From Paenibacillus sp. NFR01 (GTDB lineage Bacteria; Bacillota; Bacilli; Paenibacillales; Paenibacillaceae), in contig NZ_FOIK01000001.1 in assembly GCF_900111565.1 (NCBI RefSeq), positions 2,387,309-2,451,308 on the forward strand: a stretch of 64,000 bases of DNA. Reading direction: 5' to 3'. The position numbers and the translations under genes are program-made. Under the pieces are notes generated by a model. The model was not told where the DNA came from, did no database searches, and saw nothing but the letters and a program-made list of their open reading frames with translations. Of this stretch, positions 52,201 through 59,611 are shown piece after piece. Each line of letters begins with the position of its first letter. Positions within the stretch are counted from its first letter, which is position 1.

Positions 52201-53592
52201 CTACTCGTTCAGGATCTTTTGGACGGCATCCTGCATTTTGTCCATGGCCTGCGCCGGCGTCATCTTGTTCGCCCATACCTCGTTCAGGAATTTGAAGGAC
52301 GCGTTGTCGCGAATCTGCCAGGTCTTGGTGGATTGCTTGCTGAATTTAACGTAGCTGGCTACAGCGGCATAATCGCTGCGGTACGGCATATCTTTGAATT
52401 CTTGTTTTTCAATGACCGAAGGTTTGGACGGAATATGGCCGGCTTTCGCCCAGATTTGTCCGTTGTCGGCTACCCAGTTGGCAAAAATCATTGCGGCTTT
52501 GCGTTTCGCCGGATCTTCTTTGGAGGTTGTCGGCAAAATGATCGTGTGCGAATCGCCCCATGTCGCTTCCTGATCGTACAGCTTCGGAATCGGCATGGCG
52601 CCGAAGTCCAAGCCTTTGGTCGATTCCCAGGTGCCGGTTGCCCATACGCCGGTCATCATGATGGCAGCGGTGCCGCTTTGGAAGTTTTTATAGAAGTCCG
52701 GATCGTTTTTCTTGATGTAACCCTCGGTATACAGCTTTTGGATATAATCCGCAGCCTGGATGCCCTTTTCTTTGTCGATGGCCGCCGATTTCAGATCGTC
52801 AGAGATCAAATCGTTGCCGCCGAGCTGCGAATACAGGGACCACCACAGCCGGTAAGGGTCGTCATTGGCATTGGAGAGGGCAAAAGGAGTGACTTTGCTT
52901 GGCAGTTTCTCCTTCAGCGTTTTGAGGAAGGCCAGGAAGCCATCGGCCGACTGTTCCATGACCGGCTTGCCGTCGTCGCTGAGCAGTCCGGCGTCTTTCA
53001 GCAGTTTTTTGTTATAGAACATAATGAAGGCATGGGTATCGATCGGAACCGCATAATGTTGACCGTCCACCGTATCGGCATCAAGCAGGTTCTGGTTGAA
53101 GCTGTTCCAGTCCACGCCGGCCTCGGCAGCGGCATCGTCGAGCGGGGTAGCTACGCCTTGGTCGATCAGGTCAGGAAGACGCGAGGCGTGGGAGATGCCG
53201 ACATCCGGGCCATTGCCGTTGCCGACGGCCGTGATCAGCTTCGTATAATACTCGCCCCATACGAGCTTCGTATTTTTCACTTGAATATTCGGATGGGTCT
53301 TGTTAAACTCATCCACCAAAGCTTGCATATTCGCGCCGTCGCCGCCGTCAAACAGCGTCCAGAAAGATAGGTTCACTTTCGGGTCTCCGCTGCCGTCGTC
53401 CGGCGCTGCCGCGGAATCGCTTCCGGAATTGGCCGCCGGAGCAGCAGTAGCTTCTGCATTGCCGCCGCTTCCCGCACCGTTGTTCGTCCCGCTGTTTGCA
53501 TTGTTGTTGCCGTTGTTTCCGCATGCGCCAAGCACCATCGAGAATGATAGCAATAAGGTCATAAAGGTAAGGCCGGCACTTCTCTTTTTCAT
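52201..53592 (-). CDS. Sugar-binding lipoprotein of an ABC transporter (extracellular solute-binding protein)
   Basis: A 463-residue lipoprotein: MKKRSAGLTFMTLLLSFSMV with lipobox VLGAC, then a Gly/Asn/Ala-rich linker (GNNGNNNANSGTNNGAGSGG-like, about residues 26-60). The family-1 solute-binding fold follows: VNLSFWTLFDGGDGANMQAL, then EFNKTHPNIQVKNTKLVWGE, and MMTGVWATGTWESTKGLDF. It would deliver an oligosaccharide to the two permeases downstream. It is first of five genes in the operon and stands under a consensus promoter with a perfect cre box; GGGGAG precedes its ATG. Confidence 0.93.
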   Translation of the reverse strand: MKKRSAGLTFMTLLLSFSMVLGACGNNGNNNANSGTNNGAGSGGNAEATAAPAANSGSDSAAAPDDGSGDPKVNLSFWTLFDGGDGANMQALVDEFNKTHPNIQVKNTKLVWGEYYTKLITAVGNGNGPDVGISHASRLPDLIDQGVATPLDDAAAEAGVDWNSFNQNLLDADTVDGQHYAVPIDTHAFIMFYNKKLLKDAGLLSDDGKPVMEQSADGFLAFLKTLKEKLPSKVTPFALSNANDDPYRLWWSLYSQLGGNDLISDDLKSAAIDKEKGIQAADYIQKLYTEGYIKKNDPDFYKNFQSGTAAIMMTGVWATGTWESTKGLDFGAMPIPKLYDQEATWGDSHTIILPTTSKEDPAKRKAAMIFANWVADNGQIWAKAGHIPSKPSVIEKQEFKDMPYRSDYAAVASYVKFSKQSTKTWQIRDNASFKFLNEVWANKMTPAQAMDKMQDAVQKILNE

Positions 53593-53632
53593 GCAATTCT
53601 CCCCTTTAAACATAAATTTGCAAAGACACGGA

Positions 53633-53664
53633 ACAATAATGTTGTTTTGTTACACTATTATTGT
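53633..53664 (-). promoter_or_regulatory. Candidate operator downstream of the operon promoter
   Basis: An inverted repeat with 8-bp perfect arms ACAATAAT (53633-53640) and ATTATTGT (53657-53664) and a 16-bp gap. It lies just after the presumed transcription start near 53670. A very similar half-site occurs at 54745-54758 before the HTH regulator gene. Confidence 0.5.
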
Positions 53665-53676
53665 ATCTTTAGCCTG

Positions 53677-53705
53677 ATTATAAGTCAGCATATGCACACT
53701 GTCAA
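53677..53705 (-). promoter_or_regulatory. Consensus sigma-A promoter of the transporter operon
   Basis: TTGACA (53700-53705), 17-bp spacer, TATAAT (53677-53682) on the minus strand; both boxes are perfect. Confidence 0.93.
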
Positions 53706-53713
53706 CGCTTTCA
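53700..53713 (-). promoter_or_regulatory. Perfect cre box overlapping the -35
   Basis: On the minus strand TGAAAGCGTTGACA fits all fixed positions of the CcpA consensus TGWNANCGNTNWCA and includes the -35 hexamer, so CcpA binding would block polymerase. Confidence 0.85.
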
Positions 53714-53736
53714 TACATCTTTTTTGTAATTATAAG

Positions 53737-53780
53737 CAAAAAAAAAGACCTTTAATTACAGACTATCTGCAATTAAAGGT
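53737..53780 (-). terminator. Terminator of the HTH regulator gene
   Basis: A hairpin at 53748-53780 with arms ACCTTTAATT / AATTAAAGGT and extra pairing inside, then TCTTTTTTTTT on the minus strand. It lies just before the operon promoter and insulates it. Confidence 0.9.
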
Positions 53781-53790
53781 TCTATTTGTT

Positions 53791-54720
53791 TTAATCAAGC
53801 GTATAGTTTACTTTGAGGATGATATTTTGTTCGTAATCGCCGAACTGCCGGCCGAACAGGTTCACGCCGCCCTGATAAACGGCATCCGGCTTGATGCCGA
53901 TGCGCATGCGCAGCTTGGGGCTCTGATTGATGTTCAACTGGCCCAGCGTCACATCCGATACCTTTTCCATATCAAGCGTCGTTCTTTCGTTGTCCACCCG
54001 CCAGGTCTTCAGGAGGCCGTATTGGGTCGACCAGTCCAACCACCAGGACGGATTCAGCTTCCCCCGCCGGTCCCCGAAATCCCCCGGGCTCGTCCACATG
54101 CCGAGCTCGACGCCGTTCACCCAGAGTGAAATGTCGGAAGGCCAGTTATTGTCGTAATTCGGCGCCTCGGAGCAGATTTCCATCGACAATTCCAGCGATT
54201 CGATCTTCGCCCCCGCAGGAATCTCCAGCGGCAGCAAATACTCCAGAAACCCTTTGCGGAACCAGATGATCTGGGCGCTGATATGCTTGGGATGGTAAAA
54301 GCTTGCCGGCTCGTCCTCGCGGATGATCATCCCGTCGGCGTTGGCCATGCCGCAGGTGGGCACGACCTCGCAATCGCTGTAATGGCCGATCGGCACCTCC
54401 ACCTCATAAACCTCCACATTGCCTTTAGGTATAGCCCGGTTAATATTCAGCGCAATATGGATATCGTCGTAATTCCGGCTGCAGACCTTCATCGCCCCGC
54501 GCGACGCCGGCAGCAGCTCCGTATTGATCAGCTTCGCGGCTTCCAGCACCTTCACATTGCTGGCCACCGTCGAAACCGGAAGCTTCAGGATCTCGGCAAT
54601 CTCCACGATATTCAAGTTTCTGGTGATCAATAACTTGAGAATATCGATGCGCGAGCGTGTTGATAAAGCATGGGTCACCGTGACCAGACGGTCCGGATCG
54701 TCGAAACTAAGTTCCAGCAC
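53791..54720 (-). CDS. ArsR-type winged-helix regulator fused to a large beta-rich domain
   Basis: A protein of about 309 residues. The N-terminal HTH (about 15-85: VTHALSTRSRIDILKLL, NIVEIAEILKLPVSTVASNV, LEAAKLINTELLPASRG) is ArsR/MarR-like. The following 220 residues are not a metal-sensing domain but a Trp- and Tyr-rich region likely to be beta-sandwich (NWPSDISLWVNGVELGMWTS, GLLKTWRVDNERTTLDMEK, YEQNIILKVNYTLD). The many aromatic residues suggest sugar binding. It lies next to the transporter operon and is its probable regulator. The frame begins at GTG 54729, but GTG 54720 is better spaced from AAGGGAG. Confidence 0.75.
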   Translation of the reverse strand: MLELSFDDPDRLVTVTHALSTRSRIDILKLLITRNLNIVEIAEILKLPVSTVASNVKVLEAAKLINTELLPASRGAMKVCSRNYDDIHIALNINRAIPKGNVEVYEVEVPIGHYSDCEVVPTCGMANADGMIIREDEPASFYHPKHISAQIIWFRKGFLEYLLPLEIPAGAKIESLELSMEICSEAPNYDNNWPSDISLWVNGVELGMWTSPGDFGDRRGKLNPSWWLDWSTQYGLLKTWRVDNERTTLDMEKVSDVTLGQLNINQSPKLRMRIGIKPDAVYQGGVNLFGRQFGDYEQNIILKVNYTLD

Positions 54721-54744
54721 CAGAAGCACTCCCTTTTTCCTGCT

Positions 54745-54758
54745 ATCATTACAATGAT
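54745..54758. promoter_or_regulatory. Palindrome upstream of the HTH regulator gene, candidate operator
   Basis: ATCATT-AC-AATGAT. Its half ACAATGAT is one base different from ACAATAAT, the arm of the operator at 53633-53664, so both may be sites for the same regulator. Confidence 0.45.
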
Positions 54759-54931
54759 TTTACTTCCGCAGGTCTATAAAATCAATATATATGTATTTAA
54801 TCAACTTTTTTGTAACAAATCGCACTTTGCTTCCCAACACCGCAATAGAACGATGGATTGCCGCAACCCATCAACAGATTATCCGCCCTATAATGAATAT
54901 AATCACAATTCAGCGATACCGGGAGGATACT

Positions 54932-56062
54932 ATGGACTGGAAAACGGCAATTGGGCACATCTTGACGACCACCCGCCTTAATATCGGACGTTTTGGCGAA
55001 AAATTCCCCATCGTCAGCATGGGAGACGGCAAATATCATTTGACCGCACACGATAACTGGACGGAAGGCTTCTGGTCCGGCATTTTATGGCTCAGCTACG
55101 AATACAGCGGCGATCCGGACATCCATGCCGCAGCGGTCCGGACGTCGCAATCGTTCCGGCTGCGCCTGGAAGCGGAGCAGTCGCTTGACCATCATGACGT
55201 CGGCTTTCTTTATACGCCTTCCGCCATGGCCCGCTGGATCGTCGACAGGGATGATGCCTCGCGCGGGCTTGCTCTGCAGGCAGCGGACATCCTGATGAAG
55301 CGCTGGCGCTCCGGCCCGCAGCTGTTTCAGGCCTGGGGACCCGAAGGCGACGCGAACGACGGCGGCCGGATCATTATCGACTGCCTGATGAACCTCCCGT
55401 TGCTCTATTGGGCGACGGAGCAGACAGGCGACCGCCGTTATGCGGAATGCGCCGCCATTCAGGCCGAAAAAAGCCGCCGCTTTCTGGTGAGGGGAGACGA
55501 CTCCTCCTACCATACGTTTTATTTCGACCAACAGACCGGCGATGCCGTTCGCGGCGGAACCGGACAAGGGTATCGGGACGGCTCCACCTGGACGCGGGGC
55601 CAGGCCTGGGGTGTCTACGGTTTTTCCTTGGCTTACCGTTATCTCCGGGACCCCCGTTACCTGGATACCTCGAAACGAATGGCCCGTTATTTTCTGGAGC
55701 ATCTTCCCGAAGACTTGGTGGCGTATTGGGACTTCGATGTCCCGCAGGAAAGCCCCGCTCCACGCGACAGTTCGGCCTCCGCCATTATGGCATGCGGGTT
55801 GCTGGAGCTGCTGGAGCACTTGCCTGAAGGAGACCCGGAACGGAACACGCTGGCCGAAGCCGCGCATAATTGCATGGACTCCTTGCTGAAGTATTATTTT
55901 ACCGCAGGCCATCCCTCCGAAGAGGGGTTTCTGCGGCATGGCTCCTATTCGGTTCGGGGCAACTCATCCCCAGACGACTTCATGATCTGGGGCGACTACT
56001 TTTTCCTCGAAGCGCTAATGCGTCTGGAGAAAGCCGTTCCCGGTTATTGGTACGAGCGATAA
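54932..56062 (+). CDS. Glycoside hydrolase family 88 (unsaturated glucuronyl hydrolase-like)
   Basis: A 376-residue alpha/alpha-barrel enzyme that removes 4,5-unsaturated uronic acids from oligosaccharides left by polysaccharide lyases. Family motifs are LTAHDNWTEGFWSGILWLSYEY, LDHHDVGFLYTPSAMARWIV (catalytic Asp), EGDANDGGRIIIDCLMNLPL, GTGQGYRDGSTWTRGQAWGVY (second Asp and the RGQAW segment) and SPAPRDSSASAIMACGLLEL. No signal peptide, so it acts in the cytosol. ATG 54932 follows GGGAGG; the frame open upstream is not used. It indicates that the substrate contains uronic acid and that a lyase acts earlier. Confidence 0.92.
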   Translation: MDWKTAIGHILTTTRLNIGRFGEKFPIVSMGDGKYHLTAHDNWTEGFWSGILWLSYEYSGDPDIHAAAVRTSQSFRLRLEAEQSLDHHDVGFLYTPSAMARWIVDRDDASRGLALQAADILMKRWRSGPQLFQAWGPEGDANDGGRIIIDCLMNLPLLYWATEQTGDRRYAECAAIQAEKSRRFLVRGDDSSYHTFYFDQQTGDAVRGGTGQGYRDGSTWTRGQAWGVYGFSLAYRYLRDPRYLDTSKRMARYFLEHLPEDLVAYWDFDVPQESPAPRDSSASAIMACGLLELLEHLPEGDPERNTLAEAAHNCMDSLLKYYFTAGHPSEEGFLRHGSYSVRGNSSPDDFMIWGDYFFLEALMRLEKAVPGYWYER

Positions 56063-56119
56063 GCCGGCTGGGACGAACGAAAAAGCCGGCGCTGCAGCGC
56101 CAATACAATCTCCTCCCTG

Positions 56120-56155
56120 ACCGGCAGGCACTCTCGCGTGGAGTCCTGCCGGTTT
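56120..56155 (+). terminator. Terminator of the GH88 gene
   Basis: ACCGGCAGG (56120-56128) pairs with CCTGCCGGT (56145-56153), followed by TTTGC. Confidence 0.75.
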
Positions 56156-56235
56156 GCATAGGCAAATGAAGGCTTTTATTATGGACACAGTGCCGGATAT
56201 ACTGTAATTAACAACGGTTGATAAAGGAGCGTTTC

Positions 56236-57078
56236 ATGAACGGGAACGATCTTTTGATGTACAAATATAAATATGAAGACGAGGAAGCCCATTATTTCCA
56301 TGCGCACCGGGGAATCGAATTGCTGTATATTTACAGCGGCCGCGGAGAAATCATGGCCGAGAGCCGGACCTACCCGATCCGGGATCATACGCTGGTCTGG
56401 TTTCAGCCCTATCAGCTGCATCGTGTGGCCATTCCACCCGCCCCGGGCCGTTCTTATGTCCGGACGAATCTGACCTTTGATCCCGGATTTCTGGAGCGGT
56501 TTCTTTCCGTGTTCCCTTCTTTGGATGCGTTTTTCCGCAGGATGTGGAAGGGCCATCTGCAGCAGCCGGTGCTGTATGATATGCAGGCCACTCCGATTCC
56601 CGGCATGCTGGAGGAATTGAATAATTCCATCCATCATGCTGGCCATCCCGCCGCCGTCGCAGCCGAAAATAACGGGCTCCTGATGCTTCAGCTGCTTCGG
56701 CTGCTGCAAATACACGGGACAGGCCTCCTGGATGAGCCGGACCCGGTGCATTCGCCTGGCGGATCGCAGATGCAGAGGATCACCGAATGGCTGGATGCGC
56801 ATTACAAAAAGCCTTTTCGTCTCGACGCGTTGGCCGGCAGCCTGCATCTGTCGCCGTACCATGTGTCGCATGTGTTCAAGCAATTTTCCGGCATCACGTT
56901 GTCCGAGTACCTGATGCAGCTGCGGATCAGGGAGGCCTGCATCCTGCTTGCCAATACAACCAGATCCGTGCAGGAAATCGCGGCGGAAGTGGGCGGCTAT
57001 ACCCCTTCCTACTTCAGCCAGATGTTCAAAAAGCATAAAGGAATTTCACCGGAGCAATACCGGAAAAGCATCCGCTGA
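56236..57078 (+). CDS. AraC-family transcriptional regulator
   Basis: A 280-residue one-component regulator with an N-terminal cupin for sugar sensing (HYFHAHRGIELLYIYSGRGE, then HTLVWFQPYQLHRVAIPP) and the C-terminal pair of helix-turn-helices: FRLDALAGSLHLSPYHVSHV, FKQFSGITLSEYLMQLRIRE, ACILLANTTRSVQEIAAEVG and YTPSYFSQMFKKHKGISPEQ. ATG 56236 is 5 nt after AAAGGAGC. It may control GH88 and the right-hand GH94/GH2 operon. A -10 TATACT at 56198-56203 with a poor -35 lies upstream. Confidence 0.92.
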   Translation: MNGNDLLMYKYKYEDEEAHYFHAHRGIELLYIYSGRGEIMAESRTYPIRDHTLVWFQPYQLHRVAIPPAPGRSYVRTNLTFDPGFLERFLSVFPSLDAFFRRMWKGHLQQPVLYDMQATPIPGMLEELNNSIHHAGHPAAVAAENNGLLMLQLLRLLQIHGTGLLDEPDPVHSPGGSQMQRITEWLDAHYKKPFRLDALAGSLHLSPYHVSHVFKQFSGITLSEYLMQLRIREACILLANTTRSVQEIAAEVGGYTPSYFSQMFKKHKGISPEQYRKSIR

Positions 57079-57101
57079 CTTCAGTCGGCACGTTTCATAA
57101 C

Positions 57102-57155
57102 AATCGCCCTTGGATCCATTGGAAGCGGTAAGCCTCCATGGATCCAAGGGCGATT
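57102..57155. terminator. Long bidirectional terminator hairpin
   Basis: An 18-bp perfect stem (57102-57119 / 57138-57155, arms start AATCGCCCTTGG) with an 18-nt loop, between the convergent AraC and GH94 genes. Confidence 0.85.
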
Positions 57156-57181
57156 TAAGTTTTACGTATTTTACTGTCGGA

Positions 57182-59611
57182 CTACAGGATCACTTCCACT
57201 TTGACGGACGAGCGCCCCGGGTAAGCAGGCAGGATGTTGCCATCCACCAGCTCACCGTCGACACGGATGGATTTCACGCCTTTGCTGACCTTGCCTGTAT
57301 TCGTCACGGCAATGTCATAGACGCAGCCTCTGAAGCGGCGTTTCACCGAAAACCCTTCCCACTCCGCGGGAATGCAAGGATCGATGGCCAGCCCTTCCGG
57401 CACCGGCTTCACGCCCAGAATGTATTGGGTCACGGCAACATACATCCAGGCGGCCGTTCCGGTCAGCCACGAGACGTTGGCAAGGCCGAACTTATCGGAC
57501 TCCGGTCCGAACAGGTTGGAGGCATACACGTAAGGCTCGGCTTTATACCGCCATAACCCCGCTTTGTCCATCGCCACGTTCGGCAGCAGCTGGCGGTAAT
57601 ATTTATAGGCCAAATCGCCCCGGCCCAGCATGCATTCCGCAATGATCGCCCAGGTGTTGGCGTGGCAGAAGACCGCCCCGTTCTCCCCGGTCCCTTTGTT
57701 GTAATTGGTCAAAGGGTCGGCCGGATCGGGGAAGGTGGAGATGGAAGGATGGATCTTCTTGATCCCAAGCTCCGTGTCCAGCATCTCGCGCACGCTGTCC
57801 ATCGCCTGCTTGCCTTTATCCGGGTCGGCCATTCCGGACAACGTCGCCCAGGTCTGGGCATTCAGCCAGATTTTCGCTTCGTCGTGTTCATCGCTGCCGA
57901 GGAACCGTCCGTCGTCCATAATGGCCCGCCGGAACCAGCGGCCGTCCCAGCCGATGCCGTTGACCAGTCGGCGCTGGCTTTCGTACATGTCTTCATATTG
58001 CGCGATATCCTCCGGATGTCCGGCGGCAGCGGCGAGATCCGTCATCCGCCGCAGTACCGTCCCCAGCTGCATCGCCGTCCAGATGCTTTCGCCCTTCCCC
58101 TCGCGGCATACGCGGAACAGCTGGTCGTTCCAATCCGAGCGCAGCATCAGCGGGAAACCGCGCGAACCAAGCTGCGATGCGGTAAACCCGATCGCCGCCT
58201 TCAAATGCTCATACACCGTTCCTCCGCCGCCGTCATAATACGGCACCTCATCGTTCAGGAATGCGGCATCTCCCGTCTCCGCCAGCAGATCCCATGCCGC
58301 CAGCGCCGTCCACAAGTGATCGTCGGAATGGATGCTTGTGACCGGTTCCCAGCCTTCGTTCGGAAAGAAATAATGATTTACGTGTCCGTCCCTGTACTGC
58401 TGACCCAGCAGCAGCCGCAGTTTGTCGTAAGCAAGCTCCGGATCAAAAGGCACGACGGCCAGGATATCCTGCGCGGTATCCCTGTAGCCAACGCCGCGGA
58501 AGGTCCCCGTGGCATAGAAGGAGATATTGCGCGAGAACAGGAAGTTGCGGTGCGCCTGGTACGGATTCCAGATGTTGACCATCCGCTCGGCATCCTTGTC
58601 CGGCAAGCGGCTCTCCCACGCGCCCAGGTAAGCGGCCCAATTCTCCTTCAAGGCCCGGAAAGAGGACTCCACGAATCCGGACTCCCGGGAGTGGGCGATG
58701 GCGCGCGCAACATCCTGTTCATCCGCCCCGGTTCCCAAAAAGATGTTGATCGTGCGGCTTTCGCCCGGCTGCAGCGTCACCTGGAACTGAAGCGCGCCGC
58801 ACGGGTCGCCGCCCATCAGCGTCGATCCAGTGCAGCCGCCGCTTTCGATCGCCGCCGGATTGGATTCACTGCGGTAGCTGCCGATAAACTCCTCGCGGTC
58901 GCCGTCGTAGCCGGCAAGCGGCGTATCCGCAGCCAAATAGACAAGCGGCGTCTCGTCCGGTCTCGGCTGGTTTTCGACGCCGTACCGGTATACCAGTGCC
59001 TCCGCTTCATGGTATTGCACTGAAACCTGATGTTTGTTGTAGCACTGCCACTGCAGCTCGCGCATGAACTCCATCATGCCGAATTCGGCGTAGGCGTAGA
59101 CCTTGAGCTCCTGCGGTTCGCTGCCGTGATTGGTCAAAGCCAGATTCCAGATCAGGGAATTTTCGTAAGGCCCGACAAAATAGACGGTCCGCGCGGCAAT
59201 CCCGCCGCGCTCCGCTTCAAAGCGGGTGTATCCCATTCCGTGCGCGCTTTTCCACGCCTCCGGTTTATCGGAAGCGGGTTCGGCGGTCGGGCACCAGTAG
59301 CTGCCGTTTTGGGCATTCTGAATATAAATGTAGGGACCGGAACGGTCCATGGGCAGGTGGAAGAAACGGTAACGCGTAATGCGCCAGATCTGAGGCGACT
59401 TGTAAAAAGCGACCCCGCCCCCGGCATGCGACAGCATCGTGTGGAAGGTGCCGTTCGACAGATAGTTCATCCATGGCGTCGGCATATCATGCCGCCCAAA
59501 TTCCACCTCCTTCTCCTCGTCCCGGAAGGTGTAGTAATTCTTCGGATCATCATCGCGGATCGGCCCTGCTTTCACTGGACTCCAGCTCCTTTGCGTAGGT
59601 ATCGGTTTCAT
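57182..59611 (-). CDS. Glycoside phosphorylase, GH94 (cellobiose-phosphorylase-like)
   Basis: An 809-residue cytosolic enzyme that splits a disaccharide or oligosaccharide with phosphate, giving a sugar 1-phosphate. An N-terminal beta-sandwich (YYTFRDEEKEVEFGRHDMPT, MNYLSNGTFHTMLSHAGGG) precedes the alpha/alpha barrel. The substrate-site motif is GVGYRDTAQDILAV (about 373-386), the catalytic acid is Asp493 in MLRSDWNDQLFRV, and ENGAVFCHANTWAIIAECML is the phosphate-site segment. The actual disaccharide cannot be read from this. Its ATG overlaps the stop of the giant GH2 gene by 4 nt (ATGA), so the two are translated together. Confidence 0.9.
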   Translation of the reverse strand: MKPIPTQRSWSPVKAGPIRDDDPKNYYTFRDEEKEVEFGRHDMPTPWMNYLSNGTFHTMLSHAGGGVAFYKSPQIWRITRYRFFHLPMDRSGPYIYIQNAQNGSYWCPTAEPASDKPEAWKSAHGMGYTRFEAERGGIAARTVYFVGPYENSLIWNLALTNHGSEPQELKVYAYAEFGMMEFMRELQWQCYNKHQVSVQYHEAEALVYRYGVENQPRPDETPLVYLAADTPLAGYDGDREEFIGSYRSESNPAAIESGGCTGSTLMGGDPCGALQFQVTLQPGESRTINIFLGTGADEQDVARAIAHSRESGFVESSFRALKENWAAYLGAWESRLPDKDAERMVNIWNPYQAHRNFLFSRNISFYATGTFRGVGYRDTAQDILAVVPFDPELAYDKLRLLLGQQYRDGHVNHYFFPNEGWEPVTSIHSDDHLWTALAAWDLLAETGDAAFLNDEVPYYDGGGGTVYEHLKAAIGFTASQLGSRGFPLMLRSDWNDQLFRVCREGKGESIWTAMQLGTVLRRMTDLAAAAGHPEDIAQYEDMYESQRRLVNGIGWDGRWFRRAIMDDGRFLGSDEHDEAKIWLNAQTWATLSGMADPDKGKQAMDSVREMLDTELGIKKIHPSISTFPDPADPLTNYNKGTGENGAVFCHANTWAIIAECMLGRGDLAYKYYRQLLPNVAMDKAGLWRYKAEPYVYASNLFGPESDKFGLANVSWLTGTAAWMYVAVTQYILGVKPVPEGLAIDPCIPAEWEGFSVKRRFRGCVYDIAVTNTGKVSKGVKSIRVDGELVDGNILPAYPGRSSVKVEVIL

